From positions 25,635,184-25,699,183 of the forward strand of contig CM055896.1 in NCBI GenBank assembly GCA_029582155.1: a DNA stretch of 64,000 nucleotides, written 5' to 3'. Position numbers and translations under genes: made by a program. Under the pieces are notes generated by a model, which was given only the letters and a program-made list of their open reading frames with translations, was not told the DNA's origin and did not search any database. Shown here in pieces: positions 10,946 through 21,425 of the stretch. Source of the DNA: Panopea generosa (lineage: Eukaryota > Mollusca > Bivalvia > Adapedonta > Hiatellidae). Position 1 is the first letter of the stretch; every line of letters begins with the position of its first letter.

Positions 10946-11077
10946 TGTTCTGTCAAGGATTATAAACAGTGGGGACAATTGTCTAATCAGCCCTTAAAAA
11001 TAGGGGACATTTTCAAAATCAGTGGGAAAATAGGTTTTTAAATTTTCTTCTCTCAAATAATCAATGTTAAAACAATA
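10946..11077. other. Short unassigned segment
   Basis: It holds CAGTGTTCTGTCAAGG and GTGGGGACAATTGTC-like sequence. Possibly the end of another CAGTG element, but no partner end was found. Confidence 0.3.
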
Positions 11078-11725
11078 AACAAGAGGCCCTGAGGACACTC
11101 TACTGACTCATAGTGGCCATAGCACTTTTTTGAAATTCTCCTATGCAATGGAAACATCGGGGTGGGGTCATTTTTAACCCTAGTGACACCATTTGAACAA
11201 ATCTAACAAAACTATAATTAGTCTTCATTACCACATAAACATTTTGAAAATATGTTGGGCCGTTCATAAGAAAAAGATTTTTTAAGTTTTGGACTATTTT
11301 TAGTAACGGCTGCCATCTTGAATTTCAAACCGAAAAAAAAATCTTCTGTATAGTCTCCTATGCAATAGTAACATCCATCTAAAGTTTCAGTTTAACTGGC
11401 CTAGTGGTTTCAGAATATATTTTGTTTTCCCATAGTATCCCAATGTAAAATTCTAAGTCCTCTTAAAGGGACCCTATAAATTTTAGCCCCTCAATTCTTA
11501 TCTGCAATCAAACCCCTACACATAGGGACAATTTATGCTAAATATGAACAAATCTGACATACCGGTTAAGAAAACGATTTTAGTAATTCCAAATTTTTAC
11601 CTTTTGGGGCCCATCCTGACCCCTTAAGACAGTGGAACCTAGTCATTTTTACAGATCTGAACCTCCTTCACCAAACAATGCTTTTGTGAACATAAAGGCA
11701 AAATTATTTCCATTTAAAAACAAGA
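11078..11725 (+). repeat. Dispersed repeat family A, copy 3 (3'-truncated)
   Basis: It starts AACAAGAGGCCCTGAGGACA and matches the first two thirds of 6564-7596, including GACAGTGGAACCTAGTCA and GAACCTCCTTCACC. The distal part is missing, and another repeat begins at 11727. Confidence 0.85.
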
Positions 11726-11726
11726 A

Positions 11727-12755
11727 AATATCGTGGAACAGATGGATGCTCCCCAAGTGAGTGTTTGACTGTACCATATTCCCTTAGTGCTGATGGCTAC
11801 TTGGTTGAAAAATACCAAACTGCATAGCAGGAACAATATGTGGCTCTGCACTTGACAGAACTCATTCGCAAATCATTGAACCGGAACAAAATGACAATAT
11901 GTGCATATCCTAGTTAGTTCTACAAAATTAAAACCAGAGGTTGTAACGAAATAGCGTCATGAAGACGATATGCACATCTCCACTTGGTAATCATGCATAC
12001 TAGCAAGTTTCATAAAATTCCAACCACAGGTAGTAGAGAAATAGAGTGGTAAAGAATTTGGTCACAGACTGAATGAAAGGGCCATAACTCCGTGAAAAAT
12101 CATCAAACCAAAACACAAACATAGCTAGTTTCATAAAAAAATTTAAGTTTTTACTAATTAAACTTGCCCCACTCACTGGCGGCCAATTTTTTGACAAATG
12201 AATATTGTTTGAACAAACCTGGTAGAGGGTCACCCAAGGAACATTTCTGTGAAGTTATATCAAAATTGGCCCGGTGGTTTCAGAAGAGAAGTTGTTAGAA
12301 GCTAAAAGTTAACGATGGACAATGGACGACAGGCGACGGACGACATAAGACGTACACCAGGCGATCACAGAAATTGGTCACAAATAGAATCAAAGGGCCA
12401 TAACTCCGTGAAAAATCATCAAACCGGAACACAAAGACAGTATGCGCATCTGCACTTGGTAATGATGCATCCTTGCAAGTTTCTAAATTCCAACCAGAGG
12501 TTGTAGAGAAATAGCCCGGTCAAGAATTTGGTCACAAATAAAATCAAAGGGCCATAACTCCGTGAAAAATCATCGAACCAGAACACAAAGATAGTATGCA
12601 CTTCTGCACTTGGTAATGATGCATCCTAATAAGTTTCATAAAATTCCAACCAGAGGTTGTAGAGAAATAGCCCAGGACAAGAATTAGGTGACACATGCAC
12701 GCACGGACGAAGTGGCGACTATATGCTCCCCCCCTTTGGGGGAGCATAAAAATTA
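11727..12755 (+). repeat. Dispersed repeat with about 170-bp tandem units and terminal hairpin
   Basis: It opens AACAAGAAAATATCGTGGAA. It then holds three to four diverged units marked by CATAACTCCGTGAAAAATCA, CGCATCTGCACTTGGTAATG and TTCCAACCAGAGGTTGTAGA. It closes at GACGAAGTGGCGACTATATG followed by the hairpin GCTCCCCCCCTTTGGGGGAGC at 12728-12748 and AAAATTAG. Minus-strand frames at 12419-12855 reflect unit repetition and are not genes. Confidence 0.8.
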
Positions 12756-12950
12756 GGGTATAAACATGAATGATATTTGTACTTTCAAGAAGAAATGGGT
12801 CACCTATAAAGATCGAAACTGACTGAAGTATGAAAATGGTAAAATGAGTTAGCAAAGATTTCTCTTCGTTGTATGTTCAAATGTGACCTAAATAAACAAG
12901 TAACCAAATTAGGACAGTTGGCGAATAGGTTTATTAAACTTGCAAATAAT

Positions 12951-13277
12951 CAGGGTTGTAGCTTGGACGTATACGATGTGTAGGCACAGTTGTAGGGAGG
13001 TCCAGGGATAAGGTCTTCCAAAAAAAAATCAGCTATACTGTGCGTTTTGGTGTATATTATGTTTTTAGCGGCCTGGTTATCCTTAATATATTAACATTGA
13101 TTTCATTGTTTTATAACCAAATAAATTGATATTAAATGTAATGTTTTAATATTTGTTCACTTTAATAAAGAGAAAATGAAGAGGCCTTCCTAGAGGTCGG
13201 ATTATTATTGCATTTTTATTTTTCTGATTTCTCAGAAAAAAAGTGCAGGCACATGCCTACAGGAAGCTACACCCCTG
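12951..13277. mobile_element. Small TIR element (MITE-like), 327 bp
   Basis: The left end CAGGGTTGTAGCTTGGACG and the reverse complement of the right end, CAGGGGTGTAGCTTCCTG, are inverted repeats that extend imperfectly over about 40 bp (GTAGGCACA / GTAGGCATGTGCCT). ATAAT flanks both ends (12946-12950, 13278-13282). No coding capacity. Confidence 0.7.
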
Positions 13278-13992
13278 ATAATATAAAGCAAAATAAAACC
13301 GGTTGTTAGATCTAATTAATTTCAAAATTATTTCTTTATATTCCCAACGAATCTATCATAATTAAAGAGCAACAATTGATGTGTGACCAATTATCTTAAC
13401 TTGTGCAATGATACTTGCTATGAAGAATCAGATTATAGCGACAATGAGAAGTGTATACAGACAAGGAATTAGAGATTCTTCCATAGTTCCTTGATACAGG
13501 GCAATGGGCCGAGACAAGTTGATTAAAGAATAATGATAAAATATGATAAACTTATGGGTTTTTTTTCTTTTTATGTTTTAATATAAAAAAAATCTTCAAA
13601 AATATTTGGGCTTCCAACATGCCATTTGGGCCAGTGACTCCAATTATTAACTCGTCCAAAAAGATTTTTCGGGCCAGCCTCCATTTCAGGACACTGTGAC
13701 TGGGAAGTATTGTGTAAGGTTTCAAGTTAATACATGCAACAGTTACTGAGATAGGGGACTTGCAAGCAAAACTAAAGTGCAATGCCGACATCCAGGCAAA
13801 TAGAATAGCCTTCTTATTCTTTGAATAGTTGAGCTAAAAAGAGCAGAGTAGTTTCTGGGAATAAAACTGGGAATGGGCATGGGTTTCTATGCACCTGAGG
13901 GAGCATTTCTAATCATATATTTTGGAAAAGTTTTTAAACTCCAGTTAGCAAGTGATGTCAGCGATTCTTGTGTTCTCAAAAAAAAAATTATT
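13278..13992. other. Intron 1 of ISWI, unassigned
   Basis: AT-rich sequence with a fragment of the 172-bp tandem family at 13690-13780 that preserves the undisturbed GATAGGGGACTTGCAAGC site. No gene seen. Confidence 0.5.
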
Positions 13993-15352
13993 AACAAGAG
14001 TTGTCAGAAGACAACAAAGCTCGCCGATGGGATAAAACTCACCACCAATGCAAAGATTGAGATTGGAGGCAAACACCAATATTTAAATGCATCTAAACGC
14101 TAAAGTTTAACCTGGGTGTGTACAGACGAAAAAATTTAGTCTTAAATGGGCCATAACTCTGCCAAAAAGCAACCCAGAGTTATGGTTCTTATCTCTGTGT
14201 GTTTCAGTGATGATGGTGAACACACATGCAAAGTGTCATTCATATCCAATGAGTCGGTTGCATAGATATCTTATGTGATAAAAAACATTAACCTGAAAAA
14301 TTAAGTAAAAAAAGGGCCATAACTGTGCCAAAATGCAACCCAGAGTTATGTTTTTTGTCTCTGTGTGTTTCAATGATGATGGTGAACACACATTGCAAAG
14401 TTTCATTCATATCCAATGAGTGGTTGCACAGATATCTTACCTGTTAAAAAAATTAAACCCAGTGATTTATCTACAAATTCCAATGTACGAGTCCCAGGAC
14501 TCGCTGCACTACAAATCTGTGAATCCAAAAAATGAAAGTGTGAGTCCCATTTTTCGAGACAGTTTAACTAAATTATTATAATTTCAAATGATGCAACATT
14601 GTGAAAATGAAGATACTTCACCATTGCACTGTGTGAACCTTTAGCTGTGCACCATTTAAACAACCACAAATGAGAATTAAACAACAGTAAACACTGACTG
14701 GAACAGTTAAAAACATTAAAAAAAAAACACTTGTGCAGCTTAGTCAAACAGTAAAAACACTTGTGCAGCTTAGTCAAACATAACTGTGCAAAAAAGCAAT
14801 CCAAAGTTATGGTTCTTGTCTCTGTGTGTTCCATTGATGATGGTGAACACACATGTAAAGTTTCATTCACATCCAATGAGTGGTTGCATAGATATCTTAA
14901 ACTTAAACGCAACTAAACGCAAAATTTAACCTTGGTGTCTAAGTCCAAAAAGGGCCATAACTGTGCCAAAATGCAATCCAGAGTTATGGTTTTTGTCTCT
15001 GTGTGTTCCATTGATGATGGTGAACACACATGTGAAGTTTCATTCACATCCAATGAGTGGTTGCATAGATATCTTAAACTTAAACGCAACTAAACGCAAA
15101 GTTTAACCTGTGTGTCTAAATCCAAAAAGGGTCATAACTGTTCCAAACTGCAATTCAAGAGTTATGGTTCTTATCTCTGTGTGTTCCATTGATGATGGTA
15201 AACACACATGCAAAGTTTCATTGACATCCAATGAGTGGTTGCATAGATAACTGAAACTAAAATGCAAAAGTTTAACCTGGGTGTCTACAGACGACACCGA
15301 CGTCGGGGTCATGACAATAGCTCTCCTTGAACTTCGTCCCGACTAGCTAAAA
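13993..15352 (+). repeat. Dispersed repeat with about 178-bp tandem units
   Basis: It opens AACAAGAGTTGTCAGAAGAC and closes with CGACGTCGGGGTCATGACAA, TAGCTCTCCTTGAACTTC and GACTAGCTAAAAA. In between, about five units share GGGCCATAACTGTGCCAAAA, GTCTCTGTGTGTTCCATTGA, GATGATGGTGAACACACAT and TCCAATGAGTGGTTGCATAG. Marker spacing is about 178 bp in the clean part (14835, 15013, 15193). A foreign insert at about 14465-14580 resembles 38587-38660. A partial copy is at 40000-40180. Frames on the minus strand are shadows of the repeat. Confidence 0.8.
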
Positions 15353-16860
15353 AGTTTGTGAAATTTGGGGTGAGTGAAAACCGGGTACCCGATGATATAA
15401 TTGCCCAGGATAACTTGTCTCAAGATTGTCTTTAAATATGGGAGTTGTCTCGAAACTTGTGATGAGTTGTCTCGAAACTTGCGACGAGTCAAACTCAAAA
15501 TGTAGGGTGAGTTTTCCTTAGGACGACTTGTCCTGTACCCGTCTTGATTTAGGGCATACCTTCGATAATAATGAACATGATTTTTCTGTATTGGGTCAAT
15601 TATAGCAAGTGAATACGAACGAATGTGTGGCAAAGCCATGCATTCGTGAGTATGCAAGCTCATATGGTAACATGTAGGATATAAAAACAAAACAAAAATA
15701 AATGATATACAGATATATACTAAAATTGAAAATCAGAAATGACAACTCACTGTTTTCATGGGTGATTTGGAACACTCGTATATATAGGCTGCTATTAGTT
15801 TGATTACATAAAATATAAAAATTCTGACAAAATCTTGTTTTTAAAATTCATTTTTTTATTTTGAATCATCAATAGTTATTTTGAAAGCTCTGCTGATATT
15901 CATGTATAAAATATATTATACTAAAAAAAACAATACACCACTTTAAATGTAAACAAAATGTACACAAAGAATAAATATTTTTGTGCTGGCGGTAAATAAA
16001 AAGAATAATAAAAAAAGAAGTGCAGCATCTCAGAAATGTCTTGGTTTTAGTATCTAATACCCGCCCGCTAAAACCCGGCCAATGTCCAACTGACACTGCC
16101 ACATTGCAGCTGCAAGGAAAAGACAAACGTGATGTGTAATATTGATTGTGGTGTTCTATTGCACTAATTTCAATCATTTTGAACTGTCTTTGCATATTTA
16201 ATAAGAAAATATCGAATACGAATAAGTAATATAAAAATGCCTATTTAAGTATAGAATTTTACTTTTGGCAAATTTTTGCTGTTTTTTGACAAATTGACTG
16301 GCAATTTTAAGTAATTAATTTTCAAATGACCATGGATTCAATCAATTGTCACAAAGAGTGTGATATGCTGAACCCGTATCATTGAAAATAAAAACAAAAA
16401 CAAGAAGATATGAATGTTTATTTTGCTCGAAACCTTGGATATTTTCTTCGCAGTGTTTTTATCAGTGTGGTGTATTTTTAGTACGTAGTAAGAAATTGTT
16501 TGATACATATCAGGGATATTATTTTAATGTGCATTCGTAAGTAATAGGTATATCGCGGTATTAGGTATACAAGGGATAATGTGAATATCTACCTATTCGC
16601 TCGCCATTTAGATTTTTACACAATTCATATCATCTTATTAATATGTCAATGCTGTATACATTTCCACTATGATCGAACTGGCTTTGGAAACAAAAAGGAA
16701 CTATGAAATATTAGTTTCCCGAAAAATAAAAACCACTGATAATTATGAAAAAAATGTGCTCATTGCACCCCCTCTTTGCATCACCCCACCCACTTTTTTA
16801 ATAATCTAAACAAAAGAAGGTCTACTGAAAACGGATTGGAAACTAGATTTGTATACTTAC
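15353..16860. other. ISWI intron 1, proximal part
   Basis: Mostly AT-rich. A local direct repeat of GAGTTGTCTCGAAACTTG occurs twice around 15440-15490. A 108-codon minus-strand frame at 15869-16195 has no splice support or recognisable motif and is treated as chance. Confidence 0.45.
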
Positions 16861-16911
16861 AGATTCATCTATTGGTTCGTCGCTTAAGCTTTCTGACTCT
16901 GACTCTGACAT
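16861..16911 (-). CDS. SMARCA5: ISWI chromatin remodeller, exon 1 (start codon)
   Basis: The first coding exon reads MSESESESLSDEPIDES and then the consensus donor GTAAGTATA (phase 0). The ATG has adenine at -3. The Ser/Glu-rich acidic start is like that of other ISWI proteins, whose extreme N-termini vary. It joins in phase to 5790-5882 over an intron of about 11 kb that contains several transposons. Assignment to ISWI rests on phase, strand and the absence of any other acceptable upstream exon. Confidence 0.8.
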
Positions 16912-17060
16912 TTTAATGATTTTGGTCCTGAACGTTATATTCTTTTAAAATGTTACAATAGAATCGCTTTTTACACCGGTTCTTTTGGCGCTGATGTTCA
17001 ATTCCCGCGTATTATCGTATTGAGTGAGAATACACAAGGTTATGTCTAAATCCTTGACAT
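16912..17060 (-). promoter_or_regulatory. ISWI 5' UTR / proximal promoter with E2F-like motifs
   Basis: Just upstream of the ISWI start codon are TTTGGCGC at 16984-16991 and TTCCCGCG at 17002-17009, both close to the E2F consensus TTTSSCGC. They are 73-98 bp from the ATG in an otherwise AT-rich stretch. No TATA box is evident at a fixed distance. The transcription start is unknown, so these could lie in the 5' UTR. Confidence 0.35.
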
Positions 17061-17417
17061 TTCTCTAGGAACGAACGGAAGGCTACTTCGCCAGAGACAT
17101 CATCGTCGAAAAGAATGTCGGACGAAGCCTACCACTGCCTTTCCGTACCAGGACAAGGCGTACTAGTTTCTAGGACGAAGCGTACCACATATAGTTTTAT
17201 ATAGGGAAAATTTAATAATATTAATGTATTGTTTGTTAAACTGTTCAAATGTGTATTATGTTATTTTTTTTATCTAATGTTCATCTTGTCTAATTTACAT
17301 CTATAAGTACTACAATATAGCGAAAATAAAGCGAGAATAATAATAAATTAAAATTTGAATATGTCTAGTATAATTTCGAAGACATGTGTTAATTATTTAT
17401 TTATATTTTTACTGCAG

Positions 17418-17552
17418 GGATCACACATGCTCAGAATCGTCAGTTGCAGAGGGGGGCAGATCAATCTGGAATGGTCTTGCGGAGAATGTAGATCAGAATC
17501 AACAGACACAATTGCCGCTGACATCACAGACACTGTGTCACAGCTTCAATAA
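17418..17552 (+). CDS. Possible terminal exon inside TIR element
   Basis: The acceptor TTTTTACTGCAG is preceded by a T-rich tract. The frame then reads GSHMLRIVSCRGGQINLEWS, CGECRSESTDTIAADITDTV and SQLQ, ending in TAA. The two CxxC-like cysteines (SCGEC) may be incidental. AATAAA follows at about 17808. No homologue is recognised. This may be the last exon of the element's gene or of a captured host exon. The upstream exon was not found. Confidence 0.35.
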   Translation, partial: GSHMLRIVSCRGGQINLEWSCGECRSESTDTIAADITDTVSQLQ

Positions 17553-17555
17553 ATG

Positions 17556-17740
17556 TTAAATGTGCTTATACTGATCGACGAGTTATGATTTTTATTATGA
17601 TATATGAAATTGTTGTAAATATTGAAATTTTAATAGTGAATGAAGAAAAAAATGTATGTTTGGCTATTAATTATAATTATGTGCTTTATATGAAATGTGC
17701 TTATACTGATCGATGAGTTATGATTTTTATTATGAATGAA
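17556..17740 (+). repeat. Tandemly duplicated 3' segment
   Basis: ATGTGCTTATACTGATCGA followed by GAGTTATGATTTTTATTATG occurs at 17556-17600 and again at 17694-17740, about 138 bp apart, just after the possible terminal exon. Confidence 0.7.
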
Positions 17741-18122
17741 TGAAGTAAAAAATGTATGTATGTATGTTTGTGCTTATTTTATGCGTTATTATGCGAAAAA
17801 AATAAAATGCTTATATAAAAAAGAAAGTGATCTATGTTTTCTCGTTCTTTATAACCTAACTTACAATAACTATATTGTACTGCTTTTACAATTAATCGGG
17901 ATTAATTAACCTGATAATACCCATTACTACTTTCTTTTTGTCAGTTTGCTTTAATTTACCACTGATTTGAGCAAATGATACTTGTTATTCACACCTAGTT
18001 GACAACGTATTATCGAGCGTCCCACCAGGTATTTACTACTATATTATCTATATGTGGTACGCTTCGTCCTGAAATGGATACGTAAAGGCCGTGTTACGGA
18101 AAGACAGTGGTACGCTTCGTCC

Positions 18123-18473
18123 TGCACCCGTCAAAAACCCCGTCAGTAAGAAAAGTTAAAGCAGATAGATTAATTTTGTTTGTATTATTAATACTGTTCT
18201 GACCAAGGAATTATTTAGAGATATAAGTCCTTGTTCTGACTATGTTAGATAAGACCAAAGTCTAGTGTGTTAATTAAGGATGTTGTCTCGTCAAAATGAT
18301 AGTAATTTGATTTTTTAAATTCCATATGCATTCATTAGTATCTAAAATTGAGCACGAAAAGTGTACGTTTGCCGTTCCGTGCTCATTTTTGTGCTTTTCA
18401 TTTAGTGTTTAAAACTTTATTTTGTTTATTACATGGGTCTCCTTGCAAAACATCATTTCCTGTACATGTCTGG
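18123..18473. other. Intergenic, nothing recognised
   Basis: AT-rich sequence between the TIR element and the LINE tail. No ORF, TIR pair or match to other repeats in the window. Confidence 0.5.
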
Positions 18474-18552
<79 letters not shown>

Positions 18553-18566
18553 GATAATAATAATAT
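18474..18566 (-). repeat. AAT/GATAAT microsatellite, LINE 3' tail
   Basis: Runs of AAT (about 12 copies) followed by GATAAT repeats. On the minus strand this is an (ATT)n/(ATTATC)n tail lying immediately 3' of the LINE coding sequence, as in CR1/L2-type elements, which end in short tandem repeats and not poly(A). Confidence 0.8.
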
Positions 18567-18791
18567 CTTTATTTATAGAAGGTCACACATTATGGACATA
18601 ATACAATTGAATTCAAGGTACACATCATATTTTCAATATGGCCTTCTGCAACAATATTTGAAACATTACAATATAATATTACAAATTACAATGTATAAAT
18701 ACTTGTGACAAACACTCAATTTAGCAAAGCATGCAAATTAGCCTTTATATATTTGTACATTTATACTATTTTATTCAAACAATAACAAAAA

Positions 18792-19327
18792 TCATTTATT
18801 AGGTGATTGGAGAAGGTAATTTCTATATTGACATTTAAATGAGTGAATATTTGAAAGATGTCTTATAGATACTGGTATAGCATTCCATATTAGTGTACTA
18901 GTATAACCAAAGCTATTTTTTAAATAATTGGTGCAAGCCTTTTGAGTAACGAGATCTTTTCTATCAATAGATCGTAAGTTATATGATGTATTATTTGAAA
19001 ATATCAAAAGGTTTGATATATAAGGTGGTGCTTTAGTTTTAAAAGCTTTAAATACTAAAACAGCAGTGTGATAAAAACATCTTTTGGTAAATGGAAGTCA
19101 TTGCAATTTATTGAACATATCTTGAGAATTTGTTTTCAATGGATTATTTAGTATTATTCTCGCTGCTCTTTTCTGAGATTCAAATATTGTATTTTGTATA
19201 TGTTTACCTTTTCCCCAAACAATACAACAATAATCAAATTGTGACATTATGTAGGCATTGTAAAACAATACTTTCATATCATATGTTAAATAATATGATA
19301 TTCTTTTAAGAAGGGCTATTTTTTAGT
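18792..19327 (-). pseudogene. LINE ORF2 C-terminal region
   Basis: The part next to RT reads NAYIMSQFDYCCIVWGKGKH near 19255-19200, with QKRAARIILNN after it, the D-Y-C...W-G and Q-K-R-A-A-R signatures of CR1/Jockey-type ORF2. It ends with YNLRSIDRKDLV, SFGYTSTLIWNAIP and VSIRHLSNIHSFK (19007-18792), matching the usual LRS...F.Y.....WN.LP..IR pattern. Interrupted by at least one stop. Confidence 0.8.
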
Positions 19328-19951
19328 TTAATTTGGCACATATTTTAGTAAGCTGAGTTTTCCATTGTCTATATAAACACCTAATAATTTCTGAGAGGTA
19401 ACATTTTCTACAAACACATTGTTAATGATTAAATTTAGTTCCTTTTTATTTCTTAACTTGTATTTCGTAGCAATTACCATGCATTTTGTTTTTTCAGAAT
19501 GTAATGACATGTTATTAGTTGTACACCATCTGCTTATTGAATTTAATCTGTCCTGGAGTTGAATTTGTATTTCTAATAAATAATTTGATGTTTCACAAGT
19601 TGTGGTATCATCATCATCATAGAGATCAGTATTTCCAGTTTCAAAAATAAAAGCAATGTCATTCATATATAAAAGAAAAAGTAATGGTCCTAAGATACAC
19701 CCTTGTGGTATGCCAGATATTATTGGAAGCATATCTGATTTTAGATTTTTCACTCTATTTAATTGTTTTCTATTCGAGAGATAGACTTTAAACAGTTGAA
19801 CAGCTAATTTGGGAAAATGGCAAAGTTTCCATTTGTGAATAAATATATCATGATCAAGAAGATTGAAAGCTTTGAGTAAATTGAGAAATACAGCACCAAC
19901 ATAATTTCCTGAATCTACATCTTTAAGCCATGTGTCTGTGAGATGAGTCAA
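19328..19951 (-). pseudogene. LINE reverse transcriptase core
   Basis: The 207-codon frame has LLKAFNLLDHDIF (RT block with the catalytic Asp position changed: usual D-x-S-K-A-F-D), GIPQGCILGPLLFLLYMND and YDDDDTT in place of the usual YADDTT, then LNSISRWCTTNNMSLHSEKT and KLLGVYIDN. Substitution in the first catalytic aspartate region (LKAFN for SKAFD) also argues that it is inactive. Confidence 0.85.
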
Positions 19952-20153
19952 AGCAGTTTGGCAAGAATGATTTTTCCTAAATTCTGGTTGCGTATCATGA
20001 ATAACTTTATACTTTTTAAAATAGTCTTGTATCTGGTTTGCTATATATGTCGTTCAAATATTTTTGATATTGTCAGCAATATGGATATGGGACAGTAATT
20101 ATTAGGATTATTTCTATCTCCTCCCTTGTAAATGGGAATTATACATTCTTTCT

Positions 20154-20660
20154 TCAATGAATCTGAATATATATACATTGGTTTATTGATTTATTTATAA
20201 TTGATGCAAGTGCAGGAGTTATACAATCGCCACAGTATTTTAGGATTCTAGGTCCAATGTAATCCAGGCCTGTAGATTTATTTATGTTAAGTTTATCTAT
20301 AAGTTTTCGCACTTCGAATGGAGTTATTGGTTCAATTTTGAATTCGATATTACGTAATTTTGCATCAAGTTTACATTCTAATTCTGCAAATTTTTCTTTG
20401 ACAAAAGATGTTCTTATAATGATATCGGATATATTTACAAAAAGTTTATTTAATTTGTTCATTATATGTAGCTGTCCTGTAATATTTTGTGTGCTGGTCA
20501 TTAAGGTGTCTGGCATAAAAAACCCATGTTCATTTCCTTTACCTGTACTCGCAATACTTTTAACTTTTTTCTTTAAGTAACTTGGACTTTTATTATCTTT
20601 AATAGCATTGTTATAAAAATTATTTTTACTTTTCTTAATAAGTAATATTTTATTTTGCAT
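20154..20660 (-). pseudogene. LINE ORF2, linker and RT N-terminal part
   Basis: This frame holds ITPFEVRKLIDKLNINKSTG and LDYIGPRILKYCGDCITPAL, matching the V...I..L...KS.G.D.I....LK......P.L..I.N.S conserved start of RT in this LINE group. It is separated from the RT core by a frameshift near 20050-20154. Confidence 0.8.
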
Positions 20661-20933
20661 TTGTTTGTATTCACCAAACCTTTTGTTTTTTGTGTAATTT
20701 ATCCCTCATACTTATTGCTTCCTTAATCTCATTTGTAAACCAACCAAGTTGGGTGTCATATTTAACTCTTTTTTCTTTCATAGGAGCATGTATGCTTAGT
20801 AAGAAACAAATTGATTATAGAATATAACAGAGTTAGAGATTGGTTTGGATTATCAATATATTCAATAATATAGTTTCACTGAATTTCTTGAAACATCTGT
20901 ACTTAATTGTGTCATGGCAATTTCCTTTCGCTA

Positions 20934-21425
20934 TTATACTACCCATGCACCGTGTAAAATAACAGGATAGTGATTGCTAATGCTGTATAAGGGCAATATA
21001 ACCTCTGATATTAAATCAGGCATATTTGTATATATATGATCTATAATATTAGAGCTGGATTTGGATATTCTAGTTGGTGATTTAATTATTTGTGTAAGAC
21101 CAAATTTCACAATAGTGTCATTCCATCTTTTTATACTATAGTTTTCAACATTAGTATCCAATAAACATTTGATATTGAAATCCCCAAGCATATAGATTTC
21201 TAGATCTAAGTGATCGACTTTATCTAATATTGATTCAAAAGACACATTCATGATTGAATTTCTTTTGGCGCTCTATATATGAAGTGTAGTATACGGTTTA
21301 CTATTTGGATATTTTATTCCTATACATATTGATTCTATGTCATCGCACTCTTAATCGCACTGTCTTCGATACGGAATATTAGACTTTAAATATGCTAAAA
21401 CACCTCCACCAATTAGATTGTAATA
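20934..21425 (-). pseudogene. LINE endonuclease (EEP fold) remnant
   Basis: The frame has YMLGDFNIKCLLDTN (the GDFN catalytic motif), ITQIIKSPTRI-like text (here LTQIIKSPTRIS), then SSNIIDHIYTNMPD and ISNHYPVIL (usual SDH replaced by SNH). The upstream GGGVLAYLK and KYPNSKPYTTLHI segments are in a shifted frame with stops. The N-terminal catalytic residues are lost. Confidence 0.8.

Larger units (their letters stand above)
17120..18122. mobile_element. TIR element upstream of ISWI, about 1.0 kb
   Basis: The left end, GGACGAAGCCTACCACTGCC then TTTCCGTACCAGG, ending GGACGAAGCGTACCACATAT, matches in reverse the right end 18053-18122 (ATGTGGTACGCTTCGTCC ... ACGGAAAGACAGTGGTACGC). Each arm of about 75-90 bp carries two direct copies of GGACGAAGCGTACCAC. 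No clear target duplication was seen. The interior holds a possible terminal exon (17418-17552) and a duplicated segment (17556-17600 with 17694-17740). Confidence 0.7.
18567..21425 (-). mobile_element. CR1/L2/Jockey-group non-LTR retrotransposon, degenerate, 5'-truncated
   Basis: The element reads right to left: endonuclease remnant (about 21425-20934), linker and start of reverse transcriptase (20660-20154), RT core (19951-19328), thumb and C-terminal region (19327-18792), then a 3' UTR of about 220 bp and the microsatellite tail. The 5' end is missing beyond about 21425, where only a C-terminal endonuclease portion beginning GGGVLAYLKSNIPYRRQ is left. Several frameshifts and stops show it is dead. 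Confidence 0.85.

Noticed and set aside
14568-15690. Minus-strand frames of 69-115 codons
   Set aside because: They arise from tandem non-coding repeat units (similar peptides recur at unit spacing) or lack any motif or splice support.
15869-16195. 108-codon minus-strand frame
   Set aside because: No recognisable motif, no good splice sites, and composition like the surrounding intron.
18433-18708. Plus-strand frame with poly-Asn/Asp
   Set aside because: Created by the AAT/GATAAT microsatellite that forms the LINE tail; no other coding evidence.
19328-21251. An active LINE
   Set aside because: Multiple frameshifts, stops and altered catalytic motifs; 5' end missing.
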